Positions 38,376 to 48,789 of a stretch of 64,000 nucleotides of DNA are shown in pieces. The DNA is from Halomonas sp. HAL1 (GTDB lineage Bacteria; Pseudomonadota; Gammaproteobacteria; Pseudomonadales; Halomonadaceae). The notes under the pieces are model-generated. The model was not told the DNA's origin and ran no database searches. It saw only the letters and a program-made list of their open reading frames with translations. Made by a program: the position numbers and the translations under genes. The first letter of the stretch is position 1, and every line of letters begins with the position of its first letter. The DNA is taken from positions 2,356,001 through 2,420,000 of the forward strand of contig NZ_CP130610.1 of NCBI RefSeq assembly GCF_030544485.1, written 5' to 3'.

Positions 38376-40999
38376 TTGCGCTTATCCTCCACGTGCCATT
38401 TGCCAGCCTCAAACATGGCCTTCCAGCCGGTGGCTTTGCCCTCTTCGTCAGTCATTACAAACTGCTCTTTCGTCTTACGCGAATAACGGATTTGAGCGGG
38501 GCGACCATCGGGGTCTTCGCTAGGCGCTTTGAGAATAAAATGGTACTTCTCAGGCAGCTCTTCGGCATGCGCTTTCAGCTCTTTCACCAGCGGCGGCCGC
38601 GTTTCGCGATTTTTAGGAAATTTGCTCGCCGCCAAAAATAGGCCACTCGCGCCATCGCGCAGCACGTAATGGTCGTCCACTTTTTGACACGCCAGCTCCG
38701 GCATCGGGATTGGATCCATTTTTGGCGGTGCCACTTCGCCACTCTTCAATAATTTGCGAGTGTTTTTACACTCGCTATTGGTGCAGCCAAAATACTTACC
38801 GAAGCGACCTGATTTCAACTGCATCTCAGAGCCACACTTATCGCACTCGATCACAGGACCGTCATAGCCCTTAATCTTGAATTTACCGCTTTCCACTTCG
38901 TAGCCATCACAGTCAGGGCTGTTGCCACAAATGTGCAGTTTGCGCGTTTCATCAATCAGGTAGTTGTCCATTGCCGTGCCACACTTGGTGCAGCGACGCT
39001 TAGCACGCAGTGCATTAGTTTCGGCCTCTTCGCCCGCGTCTTCCGCTACCGCTTCTTCACCTGGGATCAGGTCGATGGTGGTCTTGCAGCGCTCTTTTGG
39101 CGGCAAATTGTAGCCGCTACAGCCCAGGAACACGCCTGTTGAAGCGGTGCGAATTTGCATATGGCGGCCACATTTCGGGCAGTCAATATTGGTGGGCACC
39201 GGCTGATTGGGCCGCATACCATCTTCGCTCTCCGCCTTGGCTAGCTCTTCACGAAACTCGCCGTAGAAAGCATCTAGCAAAGCCTGCCAGTTACGCTCGC
39301 CTTCGGCGACTTCATCAAGACTATCTTCCATGCGTGCAGTGAAAGAGAAATCCATCAAATCAGGGAAGGACTCTTTCAGCCGCTCGGTAACGATATCGCC
39401 AAGCTTCTCGGCATAAAAGCGGCGGTTTTCAAGCTTCACATAGCCGCGATCCTGAATCGTGGAGATAATCGATGCATAGGTAGAAGGACGACCAATCCCC
39501 TGCTTCTCAAGCTCTTTCACCAAGCTTGCTTCGGTGTAACGCGGTGCAGGTTTGGTAAAGTGCTGCTGAGGATCGAGTGCTTCCAACGCCATCGGCGTGC
39601 CTTTAGGCAAGTCAGGCAGGGTCTGATCTTCATTTTTACCGCTGGGCTTCATCACCCGCGTATAACCATCAAATTTAAGCACGCGCCCTTTAGCACGCAG
39701 CTCATACCCATCAACCTCGACGCTAAGCGTGCTGGACAGGTACTCAGCAGGCGTCATCTGGCAAGCCACAAACTGGCGCCAGATTAGCTCGTAGAGGCGC
39801 TCTGCATCGCGCTCCATGCCGGACAGGTCTGATGCTTTGCGTTCAACGCTGGAGGGGCGAATCGCTTCGTGGGCTTCTTGAGCACTCTCTTTGCTGCTGT
39901 AACGATTAGGTGCTTCAGGCAGATAGCGTTCGCCAAACTCTTCGCCGATATAACTGCGCACGCCTTCCACTGCATCTTTTGAAAGATTGGTGGAGTCAGT
40001 ACGCATATAGGTGATATAGCCCGCTTCATACAGACGCTGGGCCATGGTCATGGTCTTCTTAACAGAAAACCCTAACCGGCCACTCGCGGCCTGCTGTAGC
40101 GTAGAGGTAATAAAGGGCGCTGTCGGCTTGGAACTGGTGGGCTTATCTTCCCGCGAAGTAATCGCAAGTTTGGCTTTTCTAAGCTGCTCAATGCGCGCCA
40201 GGGTGTCTTTTTCAGACGTGGGCCTAAAGGCTTTGCCATCCTGACGAGCCAGGGCAAAACGCACCAGCTCACCCTCGGGGGAGGCCAAATCCGCATGCAC
40301 ATCCCAGAACTCTTCGGGAATAAAGGCGCGAATTTCTCGCTCGCGCTCAACAATTAGACGTACCGCGACTGACTGTACACGGCCAGCCGATAAGCCGCGT
40401 GCTACTTTCGCCCACAGCAAAGGCGAAAGCATAAAGCCCACCACGCGATCCAGGAAACGCCTAGCTTGCTGTGCTTCCACCCGGGGAATATTTAGCGCGC
40501 CCGGCGCTTTGAACGCGTCCTGAATGGCATTTTTGGTAATTTCGTTAAACACCACGCGCTTATAGCGACTGTCGTCTCCACCGATAGTCTCACGCAGGTG
40601 CCAGGCAATGGCTTCCCCCTCGCGATCCAAATCCGTTGCGAGATAGACAGCGTCGGCTTTCTCAGCCAACTTTTTCAGCTCAGCCACCACTTTCTCTTTG
40701 CCTGGCAGCACTTCATAGCGCGCTTCCCAGCCATTATTGGGGTCAATGCCCATCCGCCGAATCAGCTGATCCTGGCTCTTACGCTTCTTATATTCCACCT
40801 TCTCTTCCGCCGACATCTTGCGTGTCGCTGCGGCTTGGCGCGCGCGCTCCTTAGGGTCGGAGGCAGCCTTACCTGAGCCGCTGGTCGGCAGGTCACGAAT
40901 GTGACCCACGCTCGACTTCACGATGAAATCGTTGCCGAGATATTTGTTAATCGTCTTCGCTTTAGCCGGCGACTCGACGATGACCAGTGACTTGCCCAT
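38372..40999 (-). CDS. topA: DNA topoisomerase I
   Basis: Relaxes negative supercoils. 875 residues. Seen: Toprim domain at the N-terminus ([17 protein letters not shown] with the first acidic residue, [17 protein letters not shown] with the DxD), active-site tyrosine in [11 protein letters not shown] (about 330), and a C-terminal set of zinc ribbons with cysteine pairs CPKC, CTKC and CDKC (about 620-770), then a further C-terminal domain to KWHVEDKRK. Full length for gammaproteobacteria. Last gene before the DUF3141 gene in the same direction, 294 bp apart. Confidence 0.97.
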   Translation of the reverse strand: MGKSLVIVESPAKAKTINKYLGNDFIVKSSVGHIRDLPTSGSGKAASDPKERARQAAATRKMSAEEKVEYKKRKSQDQLIRRMGIDPNNGWEARYEVLPGKEKVVAELKKLAEKADAVYLATDLDREGEAIAWHLRETIGGDDSRYKRVVFNEITKNAIQDAFKAPGALNIPRVEAQQARRFLDRVVGFMLSPLLWAKVARGLSAGRVQSVAVRLIVEREREIRAFIPEEFWDVHADLASPEGELVRFALARQDGKAFRPTSEKDTLARIEQLRKAKLAITSREDKPTSSKPTAPFITSTLQQAASGRLGFSVKKTMTMAQRLYEAGYITYMRTDSTNLSKDAVEGVRSYIGEEFGERYLPEAPNRYSSKESAQEAHEAIRPSSVERKASDLSGMERDAERLYELIWRQFVACQMTPAEYLSSTLSVEVDGYELRAKGRVLKFDGYTRVMKPSGKNEDQTLPDLPKGTPMALEALDPQQHFTKPAPRYTEASLVKELEKQGIGRPSTYASIISTIQDRGYVKLENRRFYAEKLGDIVTERLKESFPDLMDFSFTARMEDSLDEVAEGERNWQALLDAFYGEFREELAKAESEDGMRPNQPVPTNIDCPKCGRHMQIRTASTGVFLGCSGYNLPPKERCKTTIDLIPGEEAVAEDAGEEAETNALRAKRRCTKCGTAMDNYLIDETRKLHICGNSPDCDGYEVESGKFKIKGYDGPVIECDKCGSEMQLKSGRFGKYFGCTNSECKNTRKLLKSGEVAPPKMDPIPMPELACQKVDDHYVLRDGASGLFLAASKFPKNRETRPPLVKELKAHAEELPEKYHFILKAPSEDPDGRPAQIRYSRKTKEQFVMTDEEGKATGWKAMFEAGKWHVEDKRK

Positions 41000-41245
41000 A
41001 GTGCTCCACTTTCCTAATGCACGGGCTGTCTAGCACGTGCTCTAAATTCGGTGCCGTATCGCCGGGATGAAACAGCCCATTAACAAAGATACGGATGAAA
41101 AAATGCGCCTACCCTACCCCAGCCCTTGGCTAAGCGCCAGTAGCAACCAAGCCGTAGGAAGAATCCGTAGATTTCAGACAAAGAGTAGCTAGACACTAGA
41201 CTGCCACTGGCATTACGGCAACCCAAAAGGCACACAGACAAACAA

Positions 41246-41274
41246 AGCGCCCCCACCATATAGGCGGGGGCGCT
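41246..41274 (-). terminator. Intrinsic terminator after the DUF3141 gene
   Basis: On the minus strand AGCGCCCCCGCC, loop TATAT, GGTGGGGGCGCT, then TTGTTTGT (41246-41274). Very GC-rich 11-bp stem with one wobble. Confidence 0.85.
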
Positions 41275-41292
41275 GTAAGCTAACGCACTGTT

Positions 41293-43929
41293 TTAGCGTT
41301 TGTCAGAAGGCTTACTACCGCCGTTAGCACTGTCAGATTTCACTGTTGACTTGGTGCTTTCCTCATCGGTTGCAGAGGGTGTAGTGGCTTTTCCCTCTGC
41401 TTTGTCAGGCACAGCCGAGGACTCAACAGAGGTTAGCTTAGCTGCTTTTGGATTAGCTTCTTCTGCATTAGCTTTTGCCTGACTAGCTCCTTCCGATTTA
41501 ACAGCTTCCTGCTTGGGTTTGATAGCTTCTGATTTAGCAGCTTTCGGTTTGGTAGCTTCTGGTTTAATACCTTCTTTATCAGCTTTACCAACCACACCAG
41601 TCTTGGCGGTTTGTGACTTTGCTGGTGTTTTCGCCTTTGTCTTGGCAGCGTTAGGAGAAGCAGGTGTTTCCTTTTTGCTAGTCCGTGCCTGATCAAAAAG
41701 CGCCTTTATCTGAACAAAGCGATTTGCAGCATGCTCCGTAAGCTCGCCACTGGCGGCAAACACGTGCTCAAGATGGCTAATATAACCATCGATATCGTCG
41801 TTGCTATTACCCTTGAGCAAAATAGGCAGTGCATTCAGTGCTTGCTCACGATCCAGCTTCAAGATAAAGAACTGCTCGCGCACTAGGCGTTTAAATTCAC
41901 TCAGCTCTATGCCTGGCTCAAGCTCGGCACGGGAGGCGCGTAACCGCTTAAAGTTACGCTCATCCGTGGCTGGAGCACCGCCGAGCACGTAGATCAGCGA
42001 GCGCATAACCGCTTCATGCGCACCGCCGTGGGTAATCTTCTCACGCAGCGCTTCCTGACGCTGCTCCATGAAGCGGCGGTGCTCGGGCTCAGCCCCGGGG
42101 CGGCGGCGATGCACATGGGCATCGCCATAAAGGCCCACGGCGGCCTGCAACAGCGGCTGGCCGTAAATATCCATAAACATTTTTTCGGTGCTACTATCGC
42201 GTAAGTCGCGCACTGCATTGAGGCTTGCAACCAACTGGTCAGAGCCCATGGTTTCAAGTGCTTTAAACAGATTATCTTGAGACACAGGGTGACGATTTTT
42301 ACGCACCGCTTCTGCCATTACCGGTAACGGCACGGAAAGCGGGTTACGGTCGGAAAGCAGTTTGTAGCCCAGCCGGATCGGGTGCATACGACGAATAAAG
42401 CGGGCAGCTTCCGGCGTCATAATAGCTTTTAGCCAGGGCTGCATAAATATCCGATACAGCCCCAAATTAATTTCTGATATACGCGCCACGGTGGCAAAGC
42501 GACGATCATCCTCAGGCTTGTGCATCACTGCCTGATCTAACTCTTCAAAGTTACGCGGCATAAATTCGAGCAGATAATCACGCTCGAACAGGTCAGCATC
42601 TGCGCCCTTTTCCGCCGGGGATATGGAGGTTTCGTACAGCCCAGACGGTAGTACGTCGATGTAATCCATATTGGCAGTGAATTCGGTATGCTCTTTGCGC
42701 GACACGCTACCCGAAACAAATATACCTAGGTGGCCGGTAGTATCATGCTGGCAATAGACGATAGTTTGCTCGTTGGCGATGATGTCATCTGTGTTTTCAT
42801 ATAAATCACGAATCCAGCCCAACGCTTGCGGCGGCGGGGTAATATCGTCCCCACGAGAACAGAACACCACGATCGGTGAGCGCACATTCCGTAGGTCGAT
42901 TCGGCGCCCATCACGAGTCACCAACTGCGCGGTAGAAAGTCGATTGCCAACAAACAGATTATCGACAATATATTGAATTTCTTCACCGCCCAACAGGACG
43001 TGACCGCCCCACCAGCGTTCAAAGTCGAGGTATCGGCCTGCTTCTGTATCGATGTTATCGTAAAGGTGATACTGTTTTTTCCAGTAGGTATTAGCCGGGT
43101 TGAGGCGCTCAAAATTCTGCACCAGCCACGCCCCGTCAAACAGGCCATTGCCAATATCGCTAGTGAGTGCCGTAATCCAACTACCCCCGGTCATACCGCC
43201 CGTATAACGCATTGGGGCTTTACCATGCTCGCCCGCCCAATAAGAAAGCGGCGCACCGGCAATAAGGATCGGCCCAAACACATCTGGCTCTAGTGCGGCC
43301 GCCATCATGATTTGCCAGCCTGCTTGGCAATTGCCCACCACCATTGGCTTTTCGGTGGTTTCGGGGTGAAGCTCGATTACATGGCGTAGAAATGCAATTT
43401 CTGAATCAACTACATCCTCGACGGTTTGACCCGGCTCAGGAAAAGGTAAAAAACCAATAAAGTAGCAGGGATGCCCCGCTTTTAGCGCCACCCCCAACTC
43501 GCTGTCTGGCTTAAAGCCACCAATCCCTGGCCCATGCCCCGCTCGCGGGTCGATCACTACAAAAGGACGTTTTTGTAGGTCAGTTTCAGTCCCTTCATGG
43601 GGCAGTACGCGCAGCAGTTCATAGTTAGTTGGCTGCGGTAGCGTCCGTCCATCCATCAGCACTTCGGTATCAAACCCCAACACACTGGGCTTGGTTTGCT
43701 CCATATGCTCAAGGTACTGATTACCACGCTCGCGCATAACGTCCAGGTACAAAACGCTACGCTCCATGCTATCGCGCCAGTAACCGAAAGCCGCCCGTCC
43801 AAACCCAAATGGGTCGAACAAGGAAGCGATCGTTTCACTACTTGGCAACGCTGTGGAACCATTTTGTTGCTTTAGCCAGGCGTCAGTAAAAGCGCTGGTG
43901 GAGAGCAAAGGATTGGCGAGAAAGTTCAT
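41293..43929 (-). CDS. DUF3141 protein with PHA-synthase-like hydrolase core
   Basis: A large cytoplasmic protein of 878 residues. I chose ATG 43929, with GGGAG five bases upstream. The alpha/beta-hydrolase core (about 100-430) has the nucleophile elbow VVGNCQAGW (cysteine near 202), SRGDDITPP (aspartate near 360) and QHDTTGHLGIF (histidine near 396): the Cys-Asp-His triad arrangement of PHA synthases, but with no other PhaC features I can name. After a helical region, the last 170 residues are Lys/Ala/Glu/Pro-rich repeats (KPKAAKSEAIKPKQEAVK), disordered. DUF3141 has no established function; a role in polyester or acyl metabolism is inference. Divergent LysR gene upstream. Confidence 0.85.
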   Translation of the reverse strand: MNFLANPLLSTSAFTDAWLKQQNGSTALPSSETIASLFDPFGFGRAAFGYWRDSMERSVLYLDVMRERGNQYLEHMEQTKPSVLGFDTEVLMDGRTLPQPTNYELLRVLPHEGTETDLQKRPFVVIDPRAGHGPGIGGFKPDSELGVALKAGHPCYFIGFLPFPEPGQTVEDVVDSEIAFLRHVIELHPETTEKPMVVGNCQAGWQIMMAAALEPDVFGPILIAGAPLSYWAGEHGKAPMRYTGGMTGGSWITALTSDIGNGLFDGAWLVQNFERLNPANTYWKKQYHLYDNIDTEAGRYLDFERWWGGHVLLGGEEIQYIVDNLFVGNRLSTAQLVTRDGRRIDLRNVRSPIVVFCSRGDDITPPPQALGWIRDLYENTDDIIANEQTIVYCQHDTTGHLGIFVSGSVSRKEHTEFTANMDYIDVLPSGLYETSISPAEKGADADLFERDYLLEFMPRNFEELDQAVMHKPEDDRRFATVARISEINLGLYRIFMQPWLKAIMTPEAARFIRRMHPIRLGYKLLSDRNPLSVPLPVMAEAVRKNRHPVSQDNLFKALETMGSDQLVASLNAVRDLRDSSTEKMFMDIYGQPLLQAAVGLYGDAHVHRRRPGAEPEHRRFMEQRQEALREKITHGGAHEAVMRSLIYVLGGAPATDERNFKRLRASRAELEPGIELSEFKRLVREQFFILKLDREQALNALPILLKGNSNDDIDGYISHLEHVFAASGELTEHAANRFVQIKALFDQARTSKKETPASPNAAKTKAKTPAKSQTAKTGVVGKADKEGIKPEATKPKAAKSEAIKPKQEAVKSEGASQAKANAEEANPKAAKLTSVESSAVPDKAEGKATTPSATDEESTKSTVKSDSANGGSKPSDKR

Positions 43930-44177
43930 AGGTTCTCCCATTGGGATGATGCGCCGGCATCAAACCGGGCAGCAATCAGGATGCTGCAATGCAATATAGT
44001 TTAGGCCACTACGTGCGTGACGTCGATCTTTACCCCTAATAATTACGACTAATGGGGTGACATAGCTCTCTTTAAGCAGCGCCAAAGATTCAGTGTTAGC
44101 ATGCGTTGCGCTGACGATAAAGCCTGTATTTGGCATTAGTCCTAGCGACATTAAAGGGTGTTCACTATGAGGTTGCT
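43930..44177. promoter_or_regulatory. Divergent promoter region, DUF3141 and LysR genes
   Basis: 248 bp between two divergent starts. LysR-type regulators commonly act on the divergent neighbour, so this is the likely operator region, but I do not identify a convincing T-N11-A site or -10/-35 pair. Confidence 0.4.
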
Positions 44178-45164
44178 ATGTCATCCCCTACTCTGCTCAA
44201 TCGCCTTACATTTCGGCAACTACAGGTCTTCCAGGCGGTGCACCGGCAACGCTCTTATTCTCGCGCAGCTGAGCAGCTGGGACTTACTCAGCCCGCGGTG
44301 AGCGCACAAATACGCCAGCTTGAGCTGGCACTGGGTCAGCCGCTTTTTAACTACGCGGGCAAAACGCTCCACACACTTCCCGCCGCCGACACGCTCGCCC
44401 ATTCGACACGAGAAATTTTTGGTCAGCTTTCACGTCTGGAAATGAACCTATCGGACATTAACGGCAAAATAAGCGGCGAACTTAATATTGCGGCAGTATC
44501 CTCGGCTCAATATGTGGTGCCTTACTTACTCGCCCGCTTCCGTGCTCACTACCCAGAGGTGCACGTTCGCTTAAAGGTATGCAACCGCAGCCAAGCCCTA
44601 GAGCGGTTGACTGAGCAGCAGGACGATCTCGTTATTATGGCGATGGTGCCAGAGGATGATCGCTTAGTAGTGATGCCAATTCTTGATAATGAATTAATCG
44701 CGGTGGTTTGGCCGGAACACCCCTTGCTTTCCATGCCAGAGCCCTCTCTGGCAGACTTTGCACGCCACTACGTATTGATGCGCGAGCCAGGCTCTGGCGT
44801 GCGCAATGCCTTTGAACAAATGGCCGCCAATCAGCAGGTCGCCCTTCCCCACTGTATTGAGCTGGGCACCAATGAAGCAATTAAAGGCGGAGTCATGGCC
44901 CACTTAGGCGTTGCCGTTCTCCCCCGCTTGGCGGTACAGCTTGAACTTGAGCAAGGGTTACTTTTTGAGCTTGGGCTTCCCGATTTCCCGATCCACCGAT
45001 CCTGGTGCACGGTGTATGCGCGGAAACGTTTTCCCACACCGGTGGCAGAGCTTTTCTTAAGCTTTATCCGTGAGCACTTACCCGATTATCGCCGCCACTT
45101 TCAAGCGCCTTCAAGCCCGTTACCGAGCCACGGCGTCGCTTGCCTGCCAATGCTTGCGCCCTAG
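44178..45164 (+). CDS. LysR-family transcriptional regulator
   Basis: A 328-residue regulator. ATG 44178 follows GAGG five bases upstream; an upstream in-frame start at 44130 has no support. The N-terminal winged helix-turn-helix includes LTFRQLQVFQAVHRQRSYSR and AEQLGLTQPAVSAQIRQLE. The effector domain (about 90-295) has LNIAAVSSAQYVVPYLLARF and GSGVRNAFEQMAAN, similar in type to CbbR-like members. It probably senses a small ligand and controls the divergent DUF3141 gene or itself. The ligand cannot be read from sequence. Confidence 0.88.
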   Translation: MSSPTLLNRLTFRQLQVFQAVHRQRSYSRAAEQLGLTQPAVSAQIRQLELALGQPLFNYAGKTLHTLPAADTLAHSTREIFGQLSRLEMNLSDINGKISGELNIAAVSSAQYVVPYLLARFRAHYPEVHVRLKVCNRSQALERLTEQQDDLVIMAMVPEDDRLVVMPILDNELIAVVWPEHPLLSMPEPSLADFARHYVLMREPGSGVRNAFEQMAANQQVALPHCIELGTNEAIKGGVMAHLGVAVLPRLAVQLELEQGLLFELGLPDFPIHRSWCTVYARKRFPTPVAELFLSFIREHLPDYRRHFQAPSSPLPSHGVACLPMLAP

Positions 45165-45336
45165 GGTCATGCGGTGTCCTGTTGACAGTGAGATATGTTA
45201 CATTAGTAGCTATTAGCACGATGAAATATCGGATTCACTTCGTATTAATTAATCAGGTATCAATTGGCAGGTCTTGTAAGGGCTTAACGCCCGCAAACGT
45301 ACTTGGCCTACCGCACAAAAGAGAGGCTCTGTCCCT

Positions 45337-46395
45337 ATGAGCAATATCCCTCCGCAACGCGTGTCTAGCGGTGAAAAATTCCGTAATGAACATGGCATGT
45401 CGGTGATCAAGGATGGCATGAAGCAGCGCAAAGCGCAGGCAGAAGCCCCTTCTCTTGAACGCAAGCCCAAGTGGCTGCGCGCACAGATCCCTGGAGGGGA
45501 GCGCTTTGAGGCGGTCAAGAAAAACGTCGCCACTCACCGACTGAGCACCGTTTGCGCTGAATCTCATTGCCCCAATATGGGCGAGTGCTGGAGCAACGGT
45601 ACGGCGACCATCATGCTTATGGGGTCAGTATGCACCCGCGCCTGTCGATTCTGCGCGGTAGATACCGGCAACCCACAAGGCTGGCTCGATCATGAAGAAC
45701 CTGAAAACACCGCGAAGTCTGTGGAGTTAATGGGCCTTCGTTACATCGTGCTCACCTCGGTAGACCGTGACGATCTCGACGATGGCGGTGCATCGCACTA
45801 TGCCAACTGTATTAGTGCCATTAAAGCGCGCACGCCTGAAGTAGTCGTGGAAGCCTTAACGCCTGACTTCGATGGCGAGCTGAGTGCTATTGAGCGCGTT
45901 GTTGATTCTGGGTTACAAGTATTTGCCCAAAATGTTGAAACCGTTGAACGATTAACAGGCCGTGTACGCGATCGGCGAGCCGGTTATCGTAAAACGCTTG
46001 ATGTGCTTGCCCATGCCAAGCGCTACCGTCCTGACATCATCACCAAAACCAGTTTGATGCTGGGGCTGGGGGAAACTGACGAAGAGATTTTGCAGACTTT
46101 TGATGATCTGCGTGAAATCGGTGTCGATATCGTCACGCTTGGTCAATATCTGCGTCCAACCAAAAATCACTTGTCGGTAGAGCGCTGGGTAACGCCAGAA
46201 GAGTTTGACCGCTACCGCGTGATCGGTTTGGAGAAAGGCTTTATGGAAGTGCCTTCGGGCCCGCTGGTGCGCTCCAGCTATCGCGCTGATCGCGTGTTTG
46301 AAAAGAACAACCTGGGGCTCGCCTCACCCGCTGCAATTCCTGGTCAGGAACAAGAAGCGAATCCCAACATTATTCCAGCGCTAAACGTAGGATAG
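45337..46395 (+). CDS. lipA: Lipoyl synthase
   Basis: Radical-SAM enzyme that inserts two sulfurs into octanoyl groups on E2 and H proteins. 352 residues. Seen: auxiliary-cluster cysteines in [14 protein letters not shown] (about 73-86), radical-SAM motif CTRACRFC (about 100-107), and conserved RSSYRAD near the C-terminus. It faces lipB convergently, with a terminator in the 54-bp gap. In E. coli lipA and lipB are co-directional, so this orientation is a local rearrangement. Confidence 0.97.
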   Translation: MSNIPPQRVSSGEKFRNEHGMSVIKDGMKQRKAQAEAPSLERKPKWLRAQIPGGERFEAVKKNVATHRLSTVCAESHCPNMGECWSNGTATIMLMGSVCTRACRFCAVDTGNPQGWLDHEEPENTAKSVELMGLRYIVLTSVDRDDLDDGGASHYANCISAIKARTPEVVVEALTPDFDGELSAIERVVDSGLQVFAQNVETVERLTGRVRDRRAGYRKTLDVLAHAKRYRPDIITKTSLMLGLGETDEEILQTFDDLREIGVDIVTLGQYLRPTKNHLSVERWVTPEEFDRYRVIGLEKGFMEVPSGPLVRSSYRADRVFEKNNLGLASPAAIPGQEQEANPNIIPALNVG

Positions 46396-46428
46396 GCCTA
46401 ACTCTAGCGCTATAGAGTTTGCTGAAAC

Positions 46429-46452
46429 GGGGAGCCAGTGGCTCCCTTTTTA
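46429..46452 (+). terminator. Intrinsic terminator after lipA
   Basis: GGGAGCC (46430-46436), AGT loop, GGCTCCC (46440-46446), then TTTTT. It lies 34 bp after the lipA stop and can separate lipA from the convergent lipB. Confidence 0.85.
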
Positions 46453-47112
46453 CAGGGGCGAGCTATCTACACTGACTAATTCACGATTTAGCCGTTTGGC
46501 TAGCGCTTTCGCCAACTGCTCTCCGACCCGATGATCACTTGGCAGTGCCGTAAAATCGGCCAACCTCACCATGGGCATACCTGCATAACCGCAGGGGTTA
46601 ATTCGTAAAAAAGGCGCTAGATCGCCATCGACATTTAATGCCACGCCATGAAAGCTTGCACCACGCCGAATACGTAGACCTAATGAGGCAATTTTGGCCT
46701 CACCCGCCGCTGTCATGACATAGACCCCTGGCGCATCGGGGCGCGCACGCGCGCTTACCCCATAGCTGCTTAAAACATCAATTACCGCATTCTCCAATGC
46801 AGTAACTAAATCGCGCACGCCAATTTTACCTCGTCGTACATCCAGCAACGGATACAGCACCACTTGCCCAGGGCCGTGGTAGGTCACCTGCCCGCCCCTA
46901 TCCGTATGCACTACCGGAATATCGCCGGGCAAAAGCAAATGCTCTGGCTTGCCTGCCTGCCCTTGAGTAAACACAGGATCGTGCTCGACCAACCAGAACT
47001 GATCAGGGGTATTGGCATCGCGCGTATCGGTCAGCGCACGCATTGCCTCCCAAACAGGAAGATAGGGTTGGCGCCCTAAGTAATGCAGCCTGATTGGCAC
47101 GGCGTCGCTCAC
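46450..47112 (-). CDS. lipB: Octanoyl-[ACP]:protein octanoyltransferase
   Basis: Moves octanoyl groups from acyl carrier protein to lipoyl domains, the step before LipA. 220 residues. Seen: [19 protein letters not shown] (about 70-88), [10 protein letters not shown] with the active-site lysine (about 136-145), FHGVALNVD and NPCGYAGM with the catalytic cysteine (about 171-178). Starts 2 bp after the YbeD gene; the pair is conserved. Confidence 0.96.
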   Translation of the reverse strand: MSDAVPIRLHYLGRQPYLPVWEAMRALTDTRDANTPDQFWLVEHDPVFTQGQAGKPEHLLLPGDIPVVHTDRGGQVTYHGPGQVVLYPLLDVRRGKIGVRDLVTALENAVIDVLSSYGVSARARPDAPGVYVMTAAGEAKIASLGLRIRRGASFHGVALNVDGDLAPFLRINPCGYAGMPMVRLADFTALPSDHRVGEQLAKALAKRLNRELVSVDSSPL

Positions 47113-47114
47113 GC

Positions 47115-47426
47115 TTACACCACCATATGGACACGGCCGGTGGCTTTTAGCGCCTCAAACAGCCCTTTAATGTGCTGCTCTCCGGTCGCTCTAATCACCA
47201 CACGAACCGATTGGAAACGACCATTACGGCTATCAACTACCTGCATTGTCGTAGCGTCGAAATCAGGCGCATGGCGCACAATGACCTGGCACACACAAGC
47301 AGGAAAGTCTTCAGCAGCATCGCCGACGACCTTTAACGAGTAATCACAAGGAAAAGTGATTTTAGGCGGCTCTTGAACCGCTGGTTGGCGCAAATCACGC
47401 AGTCCCTGTGGCGTACCTTTTTTCAT
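47115..47426 (-). CDS. ybeD: YbeD-family (DUF493) regulatory protein
   Basis: A 103-residue ACT-like alpha/beta protein. Residues 20-103 carry the family core: [20 protein letters not shown] and [20 protein letters not shown]. The N-terminal 20 residues are a variable extension. Usual neighbour of lipB and dacA. The E. coli member is proposed to regulate lipoylation; function is not firmly established. Stop lies 2 bp before lipB. Confidence 0.9.
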   Translation of the reverse strand: MKKGTPQGLRDLRQPAVQEPPKITFPCDYSLKVVGDAAEDFPACVCQVIVRHAPDFDATTMQVVDSRNGRFQSVRVVIRATGEQHIKGLFEALKATGRVHMVV

Positions 47427-47479
47427 AGCAACCCCATCATTGCAAAAAAGAAAACCAACGGCTTAAACCTAATCAATAT

Positions 47480-48694
47480 TTAGTCGGTAAAGTTGCTGAT
47501 TAGGCCACTAAAAAAGCGCTGCACCTGATCAAACAAACGCTTAAAGAGACCGCCCTCTTCAATGTTTTCCAGGGCCACCAGTCGCCGTTCACCGACCACC
47601 TCGTCGCCCAGATGAACTTCAAGGGTGCCGACCTCGTCACCAATAGCAATCGGGGCCTGTAGATCTGGATTCAGATTAAGGCGCGCACGCAGCTCTTCAT
47701 TACGGTTACGCGGCAAGGTCATAAAGACCTCTTCATCGACGCCCACGCGTAATTCGTTAATGTCGCCACCCCACACACGCGGCGTTGCCAGAACAGCACC
47801 ACGCTCGTAGAGCTTCATGGTTTCAAAAAAGCGAAAACCATAGCTGAGCAGCTTTTGCGTTTCCTGAGCACGCGCTTCATCAGAGGTGGTGCCCATCACA
47901 ACCGAAATCAAGCGCATATCATCACGCTTAGCCGATGAGACTAGGCAGAAACCCGCCTCCGTTGTCCAGCCGGTTTTTAGGCCATCGACCGAAGGATCGC
48001 GCCACAGCAGACGGTTACGGTTAGGCTGGTCGATGCCGCCATAAGAGAAAGTGCGCTGAGAGTAGATTTCATAGTGGTCGGGGTAATCATTAATAATATG
48101 CTGGGATAAGCGCGCCATATCGTGGGCAGTTGAGTAGTGATTATCCCCCGGCAACCCCGTGGCATTTTGGAAATTTGTATTATTCATGCCCAGCCGAGTC
48201 GCATGTTGGTTCATCAGATCGGCAAAGGGCGTTTCTCCACCCGCTAAATGCTCAGCCATGGCGACACTGGCATCGTTACCCGACACAATAATGATTCCAT
48301 GAAGAAGGTCATCTACTGAAACTTGATCACCCACTTCGATAAACATTTTAGAGCCGCCGGTACGCCACGCGTTCTCACTAATATTAATCATGTCAGTCAG
48401 ATTAATAGTGCCGCGATCAAGCTCACGCTCAACCAAATAGGCCGTCATCAGCTTGGTCAAACTCGCTGGTGGAAGGCGTTCATCCGAATTATGCTCCGCC
48501 AATATGCGACCGCTGTTGGCATCCATGAGTATCCACGAACTCGCCGCTAACTGAGGGGCCGCAGGAATAATGGTTTGCGGCTGCGGAATAACCGGCTGAG
48601 GAACTTGCTGTGCGCTGGCAGGAATAGCAGCCGTCGCCATTGCAGCAAAAAGGCACAGGCGTGCAGAGCGACCAATGGATGTAAACACGTTCAT
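47480..48694 (-). CDS. dacA: D-Ala-D-Ala carboxypeptidase, PBP5/6 type
   Basis: Trims the terminal D-alanine from peptidoglycan stem peptides at the outer face of the inner membrane. 404 residues. Signal peptide to about 28 (ASA-QQ). Seen: active-site PASLTKLMTAY (SxxK at about 77-80), SGNDASVAM (SxN near 140), KTGWT (KTG near 240). The beta-rich domain at about 285-380 and the C-terminal amphipathic helix (GLFKRLFDQVQRFFSGLI) anchor it to the membrane. Full length. Confidence 0.96.
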   Translation of the reverse strand: MNVFTSIGRSARLCLFAAMATAAIPASAQQVPQPVIPQPQTIIPAAPQLAASSWILMDANSGRILAEHNSDERLPPASLTKLMTAYLVERELDRGTINLTDMINISENAWRTGGSKMFIEVGDQVSVDDLLHGIIIVSGNDASVAMAEHLAGGETPFADLMNQHATRLGMNNTNFQNATGLPGDNHYSTAHDMARLSQHIINDYPDHYEIYSQRTFSYGGIDQPNRNRLLWRDPSVDGLKTGWTTEAGFCLVSSAKRDDMRLISVVMGTTSDEARAQETQKLLSYGFRFFETMKLYERGAVLATPRVWGGDINELRVGVDEEVFMTLPRNRNEELRARLNLNPDLQAPIAIGDEVGTLEVHLGDEVVGERRLVALENIEEGGLFKRLFDQVQRFFSGLISNFTD

Positions 48695-48789
48695 AACGTC
48701 AGTCTCACTTACTTGAAAGCTTACTTGTAAAGCTTTTTAAAAACAGGGCGGCGCGTAAAACGCGCCACAAGAAATAAATAGGGTGCTAA

